DNA from: Solanum dulcamara
Lineage: Eukaryota; Streptophyta; Magnoliopsida; Solanales; Solanaceae
DNA: 64,000 nt
Assembly: GCF_947179165.1 (NCBI RefSeq)
Contig: NC_077242.1
Coordinates: forward strand, 55,189,097-55,253,096
Direction of reading: 5' to 3'
In this document: piece after piece, positions 25,601 through 40,600 of the stretch
How positions within the stretch are numbered: the stretch's first letter is position 1
How the letters are laid out: each line of letters starts with the position of its first letter
Position numbers and translations under genes: made by a program
The notes under the pieces: generated by a model
Database searches by the model: none
What the model saw: the letters and a program-made list of their open reading frames with translations, nothing else
What the model was told of the DNA's origin: nothing

Positions 25601-28600
25601 AATCATTCAGTACGTTTGTTTTTCTTATTATACAACCAATTAATGGATCTGAATAGGTCTAAACGATTAAGATCTATAACCAAGTCTTAATATCATTAAG
25701 ATGTCTATTTAAGAATTTGTACAAAGATGACAGTTCATCGCTACTTCATCTACTTTTACCCGCCACCCATAACCAGCATTTCAGCCACAACTACCACAAT
25801 TGTCAATCACCACCATCCTCAGCCCAACAACAACTACCACTACCGTCAATCATCAAAATCAATCGTCATCACCATTAGCCATTATTTGCAATCATCACCA
25901 CAAATCATTATTGCATCAACCTTGAAGTGAGATTAGAACGGATTGTGGTGCCTAAATGCAAACAATTCAAAAATTTAGGCTAATTGTTCCAGTAGATGAA
26001 GATGTTACACAGAGAATCAAAACCAGACGGTTGATAGGAGAACTGCAACTAGGGTGTTATGTGATAGAAGGATGACTACCAAAGTGAAGGACAAGTTCTA
26101 CAAAACAATTATAAGACCAACAATGTTATATGGGAGTGAATGTTGGGCCTCTAAAATCCAACACATCCACAAGATGGAAAGAAGTGTCGCAGAAATGTGG
26201 ATATTACGACAAGTGTGTAGTCATACAAGACTAGACAGTCAAAAATGACCACATTCCTTAGATGTCTCAAGTAGCACATCATGGATAAAATGAAAAAGGG
26301 TCGCTTGAGATGACATGGCCAGGTCCTGCGTCAACCCCTTTGATGAATCGGTCCGTAGATTGAAATCACGGTGAATGAAGGTATTTAAAAGGGAGTAGGG
26401 AGACCTAAATCACTCGAAAGGAAGTTACATCGAAGGACCTACGATATTAGAATTTATGCAGACTTGTGAAAGATAAGGAACAATTCCAAAACAAACGATA
26501 TTGGAGATACCTATTATTTGAGAATTGTTTGCCCATGTTGACACTTTTACTTTATGTCCTATACTTTTCTAGGAGTCATTTAGCTTCTCATAGAGTCATA
26601 AGTTGGTACAAAATTTAAAGAATTCTAGTTCAACCGAAGTAACATGGTTGGTGGGAGTTCATATTAGCCAACTCCTACTTGCTTGGAAGTGAGGCATAGT
26701 TGTTGTAGTAGTATCACATATAGCTACATTCTATTATTCAATTAAAAAAAGGTAAATCAGTTTTATGGATGATTTTGTTAGTCAAGTGATAGAACATTCA
26801 CATATAGGCAATAATAATTATCTAATATCATAATTCATAAGGTACCTAGATCTTAAGCTTTGCTATTGTTGGATAGGCTTTTCATATTCGCACCTTTCAC
26901 ACTCCAAAAGTTATAGTATGGAACCTACTTTAATAGCAACTAGTGAAAACAAATCTTGAAGTTAATTTCAGAAAGATCACTTTCCGTATAATGATATCTT
27001 TACAGCTGCAACATACCAACAAGAGTTTCTTCTGTTGTTTTCTTTGTGGAAGAATTCCGAGAGCGTCAAGCATTGATTCTTCCAGCTCTGCAGGCATAAA
27101 GGTTCTTATAAGAGTGGGGCAAAGCATCGGAAGGAAAAGAACCACAAAGCACTTATATAACCTTTAGTCTGCAATAGTGTAGCCAGCATGCTTAAAGAAC
27201 CCGAAACTTGAACATCATCACCAGTAGTAATATAAGAAAGTAAGGCCTCCCTACAGAACAGAAAATTTGCAGGAAAGAAAAGCAATAAGTTTAAGAGGTT
27301 TGGCTGCTCGCTCCAAATGTACTCGTTTACAATGTGTTCTACTTATAGGTGTAAGACACAACAAAATAACCAAAGCGTTCAACTAGTTCTAAATACTATT
27401 TACTGCTAGACCATCTAAATAAGAGTAGAAGACAGAAAGAAATGAGATAAGTAAAAGAATGAGAAAAGAATGACATAATTGTTGTGTAGAGTAGAGAGAA
27501 AAACGAAGAAACATACAGAACAAAATGATCAAGAAATCCTACAGACAAACATAGTAATAAGAAGATACGAGATATGATAACAATTAAAGGGCAGCCCGGT
27601 GCACTAAGGTTCCCTCTACGCGCAAGGTCCGGGGAAGGGATATGATAACAATTACTTATTAAGAAAAAGCTAAATGGTTAACCTTAGAAAAAGTGAAGTG
27701 GAAAACTAAGATTCGATGACTGAGTTAAGTCAACAGCCTCAGAAGTTCATAGCATTTGACAATCAGACAGGTTTCAACTATTTATTAAACAAAAGTCGAA
27801 GAAGTTATTGTCTTAACCATGAGAGCCATGATAGGCCAAAATCTTGCCAATAGTCATGACTTAAAGCTTCAAGTGTTCTCTAGGGAAGTTGATAGAGATT
27901 CTTCTTAAAGTAGAGTGCTTTAGTTTATTCTTCAGTAAACACTACATCCCTGTAATTACCAGTTACTGTTCGTCCAAGACAATAATATTTGATTGTGATA
28001 TGTTTTAATGATAGTTCCACCCAGTGCAGTGTTAGCAAACTTTGGTTTGTAGCAGGCACCTAACAAATTGGTAGCTCACCTCCTTTACAAAACTACAAAT
28101 GATCAAGAATAAGATGGAATGTGAATTACCTTAATGCAGAATATGTACTTCCATGATCTGTTTGTAAAATGTCATTTTCTGGGTGACTATTTAAAGAGCT
28201 GGATATGTTTGGAATTAAAACCCGTAAACTTTGACCATGAGAATCTGATCTGAAGCCACCATTTTCTGAATCTTGATTTTCATGTGACACATCATGGTTA
28301 ACCACGAAACCATTCAGTTTAGCTTCAGACCTTGGGACGAATGTTTCTATATCACAAAGAAGAACAACAGCAACAATATTCGCCAAATCTTTTATCTTAA
28401 CAATGCGCAAGATGCAACAGAGTAAATACAACGAAGTTGCGGTTCCAATTCCTGTATCCTACATTAAAGAAACATGAAAGTTAACGACTAGACATACATA
28501 AGCCACAACAGACTATTGGGAAATAAAGTTCCAGCATACAATGAAAACAACAAAGCCGAGGGAGGAAACCAAATCCCAAGAAAAACTAGATACACGGGCT

Positions 28601-31600
28601 CTTGTATTGCTTTCCTAATGGAAGCGGGAAAAAAAGGGCCAAGGCAAAAGTTGATATGTTGAAGAGTCTCATTGTCCCCCATTATCAAATAGAATTTCCA
28701 CATGCTTAGCCATGAAGAGAATCAGGCTCTCATGTGAGCGGGCGTGTTGAAGACATAATTAGATGAGATGGTCGCACGCTTCAATATGGTACCATAGCAC
28801 ACTGTTATCTACTTAATTATATCTCAAGGGCCAAGCACATAGAAACTCTTTTGACAGTGGGTGACGGTAAGACTAGAAGCCAAAGACCTCTGCCCATATC
28901 GATACTTGAAATGTGTGACTCTCTCATATAAAAACTCTTCTTTTTCAATACGGTTAACCGCACCCATCCACATTTCCTGCCTAGGATCTCAACAGTGGAC
29001 CTTTACCTAGGGGCCTTTTACCTCTTTGCTCACTTGACAACTTGATTCCTATCTTATGATTGGAGGAGAAGCATCCCACTACGCCAAAAAGGTTAATTTA
29101 GAGGCCTGATCTAGTAAAGGCAAGGACCTTAAGTAAACTTTCTAAATGCTAGGGCTCCTATCTTTTTCACTACGCGTGTAAAGAAAGCGAGAGAGGTTTA
29201 GATCATTACACTATCTTTAACTACTTCCATCCGTAAAGAAGGAAGTATTGATGGAAATATCAGCACCTTCAACATGAGGTCCGTTATCAGCCTCCCAATG
29301 TCTGGAATCCCTGCTGAAATAACATCACTAAAGTAATAGAGGTTATCCTCAATCTCATCAACAGAGGAAAAGATAGAACCACTGGTATCTGGACTCATGC
29401 ACCTGCGTCATAAATCACATGTCACCCAGCAATAGGTGATGCATAACCAGTTTCAAGGACAACATAAAAATAAGAAACTACTTACTTTGAAGCATTAACC
29501 AACTTGTCCAAGTTGATGCATTGCTCCCGGAAAAATTTGACCAAGTTCGAAAAATAATCGGCATGAGGATCACCGGCAACAAATTTGTTAACAGCCTCAT
29601 CGCCAACTGTGAACACGTTGTAGGTCATTTAATATACTACCAAAAACACTGCGAAGGAGGGAGAATATAGAGATATTTAGAAGAAGTATAAAAAGGAAGC
29701 TCACCATGATAAACATTCAAGGTTAATGCACGTACTGCAGTTCGAATCATGCTTTCTTCATGAAACGCAAAGCGTATTGCCTCAACATAGAGTGGAAATG
29801 AGACTACTTCTTCCTATTCAAAGATGTAAACCAAATGAAATGCAAAGGATGAGAAACTACAGAAGATAAAAAGAACGGGATGGATGCTTTTTGAAAAAGA
29901 AGATACATGAAAATGATTGAATTCCGAGTTCAAAAACAGATTGGTAGAATATATCAAACTAATGAACCAAGTTTACAATCAACAAAACACTGCAAGTCAA
30001 AATCATTGCCCTGAAAAAAGCAGACAGTGCACCTATTCTATGGTTCACACTCCAGCTTGCAAGCAGAAGAAAATCAAAGATGAAGAGAGACCTCTCCACC
30101 ACTGCCCACATCTTAGCTCTCCCCATCTATCATATCTGACTTTCTCCACTCCTAAAGCTCTCAATTTTTAACTAAGGACCTCTAGTTCAGTCATTTATTA
30201 ACTTAGTTCTTCTAAGGTCCGTAATGAGAAAGCAAACCAGCAAATTGCAGTACAAAACTCTTTTGGGTCAACAAGTAGGTCAGTGAACGAGCTGAGCTAA
30301 GTCGACAAATATTATATTGGTATGCCTAGAATTCAAACAAATAGCAGCACAAAATTGTCCTGGGTCAACAAGTACGATTGTGAACTAGCTAAGCTAAATC
30401 AATGGATATTATATCGGCATGCCTAGAATTCAAACAAACAGATTAGTAACCTTAAAACTTATTAGGAAGTACTTAATAACTTCACAAATTAAACTTACAT
30501 TATGAGTCTTCACAAGAAGGGAAATGGTGTTTTTGTTCAACTTTCCACTTATTGCTCTTTGTATATGCATGCATCCAGAAAACCAGTGTCAGCAAGAAGC
30601 AATTTGACTAAAAATATATTTCAAAGGAAGGAAATGCCTCTAACGCGGCTGAGTTTTAGAAAACACACCTCAGAAAGGATATGTAATAAGACAAAAGCTC
30701 TTCATTACGAAAGTCAAAAGAATATGTTATAAGGTGATTAATGTGCTCATTACTAAACATGTAATCTGCAAAATTTGGGGAGGTGTCAGACTAACAAAAT
30801 GTGTAAAGGCAAGAATATTGATTTAATAGAACACATTTCAACTGTTCACTTACAAATAGAATGCTCATTTTTTAAGTTCTGGATCACAATACTCATCGTC
30901 TGCAGCAACTGAAGTGAAACAATAACAGTTCTACTAATTCTTAATATACGTACAAACTCCCCCATCACCTGCTTCTCCATGAAAAACCTGCAGAAATGCG
31001 GACACACTTGTAAGGAAAAACATTACGTCAAAGAAAGCTTGTTAGTTCTGCCTCAGGCTAAAATAATAGTATACACTAAAAGCGAAACTCCTTAGCAGAG
31101 ACATACTCAAAATAGGCCACATCATGTTGATCACCATATGTTATCAACTCCGCAATTGATCTTAGTGCCTCAATCACAAAATCCTTCATGGCACAAGAAA
31201 AGATTTAAATATATGAAGAATAATCATACCTGATCGCAGGAAAGCATAAAATAAATAGTTACAGAAAGCAGAGATAAGGAGGAGACCAGAAAGGTAAAGT
31301 AATTACCTTGTTGACCTCATTAACAACTTGAACTTTCATCAGCTGATCAGTCAAAAATCTGCACAATAGCCAGGAATGCAGCTTAAACTTCAGAATGATC
31401 AGGAACTGTTATAGTAAGATGGACAATCATCTGAGCATCACGTACTTAAATTTTACGGACTACTTTTCTTTTCTTTTTTTAAAATCAAATTGTGGTCCGT
31501 AGACTGATTTATTAATAACTCAAAGTATGAAAAATCAAAAATGGACCAACGGCCCAAAATTAAATAGCAATAATGAAATAAAATGCCCAGGTCCAAAACA

Positions 31601-34600
31601 ATAAACCCGGCCCAAAAAACAAAAAATACAATCTAAAGGTTTTAGGTATCTCTGGGAAGATTATCCAACAGTCTTCTCCTTAGGTTCCACCGGCACCTGA
31701 GAATGTTGTGTGAGGCATGTCGCTGGAACCGCTGACTTAAGCTACTTCTCCTTTGGGTGATCTTTATGATTGTGCCTCCTCTAGTCAACGGTGAACTCCG
31801 TTTCTCTGCTTCACATTTCCAAGGTTTGGAGTTTGAGATTCCCCTCTCCTTTCTAGATCTCTTCATTCCTCCTGTTTCTAAAGTTATTTTTTTCCTCTTA
31901 TCTCCTAATACAGGTGGTCGGGCTCTCTTCCCAAGGGACCGAAGAAGAAGAAGATCGTCATCTGGATTCAGCTGGTTTATCCTTGGTAATCCTCCCTACC
32001 CTTCTATATTTTGTGGATCTTCGAGCAAGTTGACTGATACATTAGAGTATTGACCAGGTCCAGGTGAAGTCGGTGTGTGCTCTCAGCTGCTCAATCTGCT
32101 CTTTTAGGGTCTATTGTTGGTTGATTTTGCGTGTTTTCACCCTTAATGCTGATACTTGTGCTTTGTCTATGTTCAAGATCTTTTTTCCAATGGGTGGAAG
32201 ATCCTAAAATGAATGGAGAAGGGCCTAAAATGCTCATCAACTATTTGAATTGGTACAAAATTACCATCCATCTACCTTTCGGCCTCAAAATACCCTTGAC
32301 GTCAACCTTTTGGCTAAAAAATACCCTCGATATTAACTATTTGGTTCAGATTTGCCCTTGTTTTTACCAGCTTCCCTAAAGTATAATTATTAAATAATCC
32401 CCAGACCCCACATGATGGGATTATACTGGGTTTGTTGTTGTTGTTGTTATTTATTTATTATGTTGTCTGATCTGATTGGTCCAAATTTAAATTTTTCTCA
32501 AATAAATAATAAAAAGTAAATATAATCCATATTTTGACATGATATGCTTGAAAATAAATTTTGATTTTAAATCAACTCCCGATTTATTATAACCCCCTCA
32601 TAATTAAGGATCCAACAAAAATCAATACTTGCCCGTCTGATTGTCCTATAAAAAATTTTATTATTTTGATTAATATAGAATCTTCTATCAATTATCCAAA
32701 TATATTGTTCATTTCCTCTTTTTATTCTTTTTTAAAAAAATTATTATTCTTAATCAGGATGTCAGGGACTCAAACTTGAAATGAACTTATATGTTCATAT
32801 TCATTTAATTTGTATCATTATCATGATGGGGTGGGGATGGGATCTAAGAAAAATTTAATTTCATTCTTTTATTTTGAATATTGGGTGCATACAAAAGAAA
32901 AATGCGATATACATACATAGTTGCATAGCTAAATCATCTTCTATTAAACTAATTATTTCTATATGAACGTTGCTGCAATTTTCCTCCTTTTTTTCTCCCT
33001 TGTTTTGTCATAGTTAAAAAATAATTTAAATGGTGGACAAGACCCAAAAAAAAAGTGGCATAGAAAGTAGAGGGCTAACCTTTTTTTTATTTTTAATTTA
33101 CTATGGAATTCAAAATTAGGCCAATCATATGAGCTCATATATTAAGTAATTTTAAATTATTTTAACGAAAAAGGGCCTATGATGCCCTTAAACTATGAGA
33201 TTTGGTACAATATTGCCCTTCATCCACCTTATGAGTGAGGGCCGTTAAAAATAAGGATATTTTTGAGCCAAAATGTTGACGTTAGGGGTATTTAGGAGAC
33301 AAAAGGTGGATGGAGGGTAATTTTGTACCAATTCAAATAGTTAAGGGCCATTTTAGGCCCTTCTCCGTAAAATGAATGATATTCCTGTAATTCTTGTTGT
33401 CCAATAGTTGTATTAGCAACTGAATCTGCAAGATGATTCCGTTTCTCTGAATGTGTGAATGACTTGAGTGTCTACATTGTGCATTATGTCCTTTTTCTCC
33501 TCCACTTTCTCAGTTATTTCCTGTGGTACCTTCCAAACCTCTTGTATTATGTTCTTTCGACATAGTGAGTCTTTTTCTAACTGAACATTCATCATTCTAT
33601 GTCTCCAGCCGTACCTTAGGTACTCCAGGATTGCCAGTCTCTACTTCAATGTTTGTAATGATCCCAGTTCCTTTTCTTGAGCATATACCAAATCACCATT
33701 TTTGTTCCTCAGACATAACTTATATGAGCTTGGACCCCGGATTGCCCTTGTTTGCCCCATCAATATTGCACTCGACTCTATCACCTTCTGGGAATCTCCA
33801 TTTTACACTACAATAGTATAACTTAGGCTTGTAGTCTTTCAGCACAGCAATCACAGTTGGCCTCTTAACAGGAAAGCTTTTTATCCATGGATAAATCATC
33901 CTGGCCAAGTGCTTAACAATTGTTTGCACCTGAAAGATTGAGACAGTTATGAATCCCATTCAGTTTCCTTTACTTGATCGAACAGCCCCACCTTGAGAAT
34001 GTGATGTTCCCATATGTCTCCTTGAGTTCCTTCTCTTTCATAATTCCCACATGATGATTGTTGGGTATAGCTCTGTTACCACCTACAATTAGGGGGTGCA
34101 AGAGTAGCCTGCAATACGAACTATTTTTCCACTACAACTTAAGCAGCAGAGCTTGTCCACATGTATTATCATGCTTTATTACATGAACTTCATTATATTA
34201 GAGCAAGCTCACATTGGCAATCCCAAATCCAGATAGAGGAGAAAGGTTGCACCATTGCAGTAGACTGATATAAGACAATTCATAATGAATCCTCACAATA
34301 CAGACATTGTCAGGCGTGCTCACCTAAGCTAACATTACACTGGCACCTGGATGTAATGAATAATAGGTTATGGATTCCATCACATTGCCGCCTAGATGTG
34401 GAGTATGAGCTACAGTTCTCATATCATGGATGTATATAGGTTAAGAAGCTAGTCACGCCACATCAGTGTCCGGATGTGCTGCAAAAAGGGAAAAGGTCCC
34501 ACGTCATGGATGAATGTGGGTAGAGAAGCTAGTCACGCTAACTTTATCAAAAACAAAGAAGTTAGTCTCGCCACTTCAACACTGGGGTTTGGCGCAGAAT

Positions 34601-37600
34601 AGGAAAGGGTTCTCTCATCATAAATAGATGAGGGTAAAGAAACTAATCCAAGAGAGTAGAATTTGGAAAGGTAGCTAGAATATAGGCTCGTTGACAAGAT
34701 AGCTGGTTGAATTAGTGGATACCTTCTTTTTTTAATCAAGTAAAAGTATTTTCATTCACAAACATGGCCAAAATGGTCGCACACAAACGATATACCAAAA
34801 GGTAAAGAATCAACAACAGGATATGATTCTCTACAAACTTCACCCAATTATCTATACAACAAGGCACTTTTTATGTGCACTAAAAGAAAATAAAGGAACG
34901 AAGATTACTCGTAATTTGAGAGAAACTCGACTCTACTCCTTCAAAAGCTCTCATATTTCTCTCTCCAAACAACCCACATTAAAGCAAGTGGGACCACATT
35001 CCAAGCCTTTCGTCTTCTCTTCATTCCCCCTCTCTTCCGACTAAATAAAAATCTTTCACAGTATTTGGCATCACACGTGGAATGTCAAACCACCTAAACA
35101 TATCTCACCATAACCTCATCGTTAGTCTGCTATGAAGAAGAAGATGATCCACGTCCTCGCCCGCCTCCTTACATTGTAACACCAACTAACGCAAACAGCT
35201 TTCGCTTTCTAAGATTTTTTGTCATCAAAATCACCCCTCTAACAACTAGCCAAGTGAAAAGGCACACCTTTCTCAACACCTTTGGAATCAATAGTGCATT
35301 ACATGGAATTGCATGCTCCTCCCTAACTAAAATCTTCTAGTAGAAATATTTCACAAAGAATACTCCATTATTTCCCAAGCCCCACCACCAAACATTGGGG
35401 TTATCAACTAGATTGACTTGCCTATGAAGACTAACAATCTTTGTAACTCAGTCCATGGTGGTCCCCGAGGCTACATACAAAGATGGAACTTCCCAAATTT
35501 GAAGGTGGTGAGATTGATTTGAAGGCAGAAAATATTTTTGTTACTATCTCGAAGGAGACATTCTTGACCTCTTATCTTGGATTAAGTGAGAGCAAACTTT
35601 GCTTTATTAGGATCAAATTATAATTGGTCTTGTTTCCACCTTTTTGGTCATTTTTAATATAATTTTTAAATATTGAATATTTCGTTATTTAAATCGTTTG
35701 TCTCAGTCACTTGTAGTTATTTATCATTCAATGAATGATTGATAAAGGATCCATTTGTATTAAGCTAATCCAATTAGAATGCTTGGTACTTTGTAGTTGT
35801 ACATAAGCAAAATGTTGAAAATCGTATTTACACTTCCTATTTCTAACCATCGGGAAGATTCATCCTAAATTATTCCAGCAAATAGCAGAATCGTGGCTAG
35901 GGAACAATAATAGCGACCTACCCAATTTATTGTAGAAATTTTCGCGATCAATGATTGGACCATGCAAACTAGGAATGCTTTTTCTTGGTGAAACAAATTA
36001 CTCGATTTATTTTCATATCGCTCATGATATATAACTTAACTGGGACGTCCATTTCAAGTGCATACCAAACAAGTTTTGTTCATGAGTACCATCAAGAATT
36101 TCTGAAGCGCTCGGTCAAGTCACCAATGGCCAGATCACTCTATTAGTATGTTTTTAAGGTATGAGAGGAATTAAAATTTGATGTAAGAATTCACAGCCCA
36201 AGAGCAATGAATGGGGCCATGAGTTTAGCCCTTGATTTTGAGTAAAAATTAGGCCTATATTACAGCACCAGAGGGTCCATGTGGGCCATAATTAGTAAGC
36301 CCAACAAACAAACACCCTTTTAAGTCATGAGATAGTGAAGGGATATGGGAGGAAGAATAAATCACCACGATGTATGATGAAAGTTGACATGATGAAGGCA
36401 TACGATTCAATAGAGTGGGATTTCATGAAGCAGGTCCATGCAAGTCTTGACTTTCCTAAAGTCTTCATAGGATGGATCATGTACTGTATGACCTCTGTGG
36501 CCTACACTATATTAATAAATGGGCAGCTAACTGAACCATTCTCAGCCAAGAAAGGGTTAAGACAAGGTGATCCAATATCGCCTTACCTATTTGTTCTAGC
36601 AATGGAATATTTATGTCGTCTTTTGAAGCAATTGAAGCAAGAAAAGCTCTATAATCCAAGGTGTAGACAGCTACAGATAGTGCAACTTGGCTTCGCCGAT
36701 GATCTTCCATTGTTTAGCAAGGGAGACTTGGTCTCAGTTCAAAGGTTATTTCCCAAATTACAACAGTTTTCAAGTGCGTCTGGTTTGCAGGCAAATTTAC
36801 AAAAATTATCCATTTATTTTGGAGGGGTGAAGCCAGAAGTACAGCAGCAAATCCTAGAGCTCCTTGATATGGAAAAAGGAGAAGTACCCTTTAGGTACTT
36901 AGGGGTGCCAATAAGTACTAAAAGGATATCATTGGTCCAATGTCAAGTACTATTAGAACGGGTGTTGAGCAAAGTTGCATCTTGCACAGCAAAGTTGCTC
37001 TCGTATGCAGGTAGAATACAATTGTTGAAGAGTGTACTGCTATCTATACAAATATACTGGTCCCAGCTATTCCAATTGGCAAAGAGAGTGGTGGAAAAAA
37101 TAGAGAGGATTTGCTGAACATTTTTGTGGACAGGATCCATGGATGTATCCAAGAAAGAGTTGATATCTTGGAGCGGAATGTGTATGCCTATGAGTGCAGG
37201 AGGCTTGAATTTGCTAAATATAGGTATGTGGAATAAAGTTGCATTATGTAAGTTGTTGTGGAACCTATGTGACAAAAAAGATAAATTGTGGGTTCGATGG
37301 GTTCATCTATACTACATAAAAGGAGCAGTAGGTGATACACTAGCTAATCAAGCATCATGGCTGGTCAGGAAAATACTCAAAGTTGCCACCTATATGGAGG
37401 ACGCTGGACTGAATGTATCCGAAGAAATGGGTGTTAGGGAAGTTCTCAATACGCCATATATACTTAAAGTTTATGGGTACCCTGCCTAGAGTGAGCTGGA
37501 GAAAGCTTGTGTGTGGTAATCCAGCCCCACCAAAATGGGTGTTTATGGCGTACTTGGTAGCTAATGGCAAGGTATACACGAAAGATAGGTTGATCCAATG

Positions 37601-40600
37601 GGGGCTCAATGTGGAACCACAATGTAAGCTGTGTGAAGGCGCAGATGAAAGTCTTGGGCATCTATTCTTTCAATGTCCAGTAGCAGCTGAGATATGGGGC
37701 CAACTACTGAAATGGCAGGGAATCATAAGGCCTAGTTGGGACAGGCCAACGGAGTGCGTATGGATCGAACGTCATAGTGGAACAAATGGAGCTCACTCAA
37801 TCATTTATCGAATTGTCTTGGCTGGATGCATATATCAAGTGTGGCAGGAGCTGAACCAAGTCATATTCCAAGGAAAGAAATGAACGTCGGCTACAATTGT
37901 GCGATTGATAATCCAAGATGTATACTACTGCGCTTCCAAGAAGCCTAAATTAGCTAGAATTTTGTTCGGGCTTAACTTCTATCCTAGCTAGAATCAGATA
38001 GATAGTAAAGGAGTAAGGGTGCACACTCAACACTAGGACTATGTCCAGTGTCTGTTCTTTGTTTCTTTGAGCTTAAGTTCTCACTTGGTAATAAAAATTT
38101 TACAATTACCCAAAAAAAACACCTTTTTTGCCAAAATTATATCAGGCACCACCAACTTTCTCACTCAATCATTTATCGAATGGTCTTGGCTGGATGCATC
38201 TATCAGGTGTGGCATGAGCAGAACCAAGTCATATTCCAAGGAAAGAAATGAACATCGGCTACAATTGTGCGATTAATAATCCAAGATGTATACTACTGCG
38301 CTTCCAAGAAGCCTAAATTAGCTAGAATTTTGTTCAGGCTTAACTTCTATCCTAGCTAGAATCAGATAGATAGTAAAGGAGTAAGGGTGCACACTCAGCA
38401 CTAGGACTATGTCCAGTGTCTGTTCTTTGTTTCTTGAGCTTAAGTTCTCACTTGGTAATAAAAATTTTACAGTTACCCAAAAAAAACACCCTTTTTTGCC
38501 AAAATTATATCAGGCACCACCAACTTTCCTTCCTCCACAAATCATACGCTAAAAGCTCTTTATCGACCAGCCAGACAACATTCCAACCCTACCAGGTTCA
38601 AGTATGGGATGCTAAACGGCAAAATCAGATGGACAGAGGACTCTATTACCATTTTCATGAGAAATTTGCTCCAAGAGAGATGCAAATCCACAATTTTTTC
38701 TCTAATGGAGTTCAAGGATGTTGAACAATTAGACAACAATGTTGAGGCTAATGTTGCTGATGTCGAACCACCAAAAATGACTTCGTTGAAATTTCTTTTC
38801 ATGCAATTTTGGGGCACTCTGTTAGTGCTACAATGAAACTTCAAGGGTCAACCAACCAACCAGTGGCAAGTTTTGATCCCTATGGATAGTACAACGCATA
38901 ATTTTGTGGCTGAATCCGTTGTGGAGGAGCTTAAAATTCCAATAGAAATCATCCCAACCTTCTGTGTACATAGTAAAACTAAGAAATAATTCGCTGCAAC
39001 AAAGTTTGTCGAAATTTTAAAGTCCAATTGCCAGGCCTAACCATTATACAAAAATTACTACCCTTTTTCCATGGGGGTGATGATTTGGTCTTCGGCATAA
39101 AATGGTTAGCCTCTGTCAACAATGTGCAAGCCAATTGGTAGGACAGGTTCATGAGTTTCAACTAGCAAGGGAAACATTACAAGTTGCAAGAAGTTAGGTC
39201 GGCCCACTTAGCAACAACTTCATTTCAATCTCTCAAAAAAACATTTAGAGACATCAAGTAACCAAGTTCAGACACTTCTGCATGATTCCATTCTATGTTC
39301 AATGAGCCAACATCTCTGACACTATTTAGAACACACTCCCGCACCAAGAGATATAGTTGGATATGCAGTTTGAGCACCACCTCCTCTTGGTGAGCCCCAC
39401 TTGTGCTCAGTAGTAGTATAAGCATCTATTACATTCTCTTGTTTAGCTGGGTCTTGTCCCGAAGACTTCTTGTATATTGTCAAAAAGCTTAGAGGCTTAT
39501 GTCATGCCTTGTACTTCATTATGTCACTCATTCACCTTATTTCATTTTCGGTGGTCACATTTGGGTTTAATGGTTTGTTTTGGTCCCTATTAGGACATGC
39601 ATATTGATTTAGTATCTCCTTGCATTATTATCACATAGAAGTGTTGTGTGTTGAGATATATGGAACATATAGACTGTGACTTATGTAATAGGAATCATTC
39701 GCTATGGATGCCATTCATGGTCTCCTGGTTTCTGGATCATCATATTCATCCTCAAAACTATGTACATCCTGTTTTACTCTCACAATCGATACGAAAAAAA
39801 AGCACCTAAAGAAAAGGTTAAAAAATGCGGCTAGAGAAGGGCAAAAATAAGCAAAAACCCTAACCAGTTCATTTTTTTTATTGTTAAATATATTGTGGAT
39901 AATTCATTATCCTCTTCTGAATTAAAGAAATGTATCTGTATATGATTCAAGCTTTTGTCAAAACGGAGCAATTGTAGATGACACAAGCAAAGAACCTCGA
40001 TTATATTGCTCATCTGTAGTAAAATGAATAAATTCCAAATAAAGCCTTCGCCTAGGAGTATCGAGTCAAGGTGAAGGTTGTACGACCAAAAGATTTACAA
40101 GTTCAGCTTACACTTAAGTATTTGTGTCCAGCACATATACTAGTACTCTTCATACTGGGGGTACATAAAGAGCATTCTTCACTCATCAGTATTGTGAAAA
40201 TATTCTAGACCTGTTTTTTGGATAATTGGGTGTCCGGGCCAGCTTACAAGTATTTCCCACTGGATAAATAGTTCAAAAATATATTCTTATGACTTGAAGG
40301 AAAGAAGGTAAATTGACTTTAGCTCCACAGTCTAAAACCACTTTGACTTTTGTTCATAGACATAATCCATTAGTATTACCTTCTTCTATACTTAACTATT
40401 CACTTACAAAATCAATGCCTTTTAGTTCTCTATATTTGAACCAAGCCTTATGATTCTAGAACCTTCCAAGGATCTATATCCACTAGTATTCCAACCAAAA
40501 TCAACTATTTTCAGTTTTCTACATTTATTCAAAGTAATAAAGCGAGTTACCTGAATTCATCCAAGGAGAATCGATCTCTGGATCTCCAAAAGGAGAACCA

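Larger units (their letters stand above)
23130..26745 (+). mobile_element. RTE-type LINE, broken, in GFS9/TT9 intron 12
   Basis: The 5' segment (23140-23500) matches a second copy at 34190-34640. The endonuclease C-terminus follows at 23582-23851 ([20 protein letters not shown] and [11 protein letters not shown]). RT pieces follow, including [16 protein letters not shown] near 24803-24850 and the C-terminal [20 protein letters not shown] then GSECWA (26072-26145), typical of the plant RTE clade. Stops and frameshifts are frequent. About 25155-26030 is foreign sequence inserted in the RT. Confidence 0.82.

Noticed and set aside
25727..25930. 67-codon ORF rich in Thr, His and Ser
   Set aside because: It is a translation of a CCA/CAA low-complexity run inside an inserted repeat.
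31757..32053. 98-codon plus-strand ORF
   Set aside because: No domain, no start context, lies in intron 1 antisense to the gene; probably retroelement leader.
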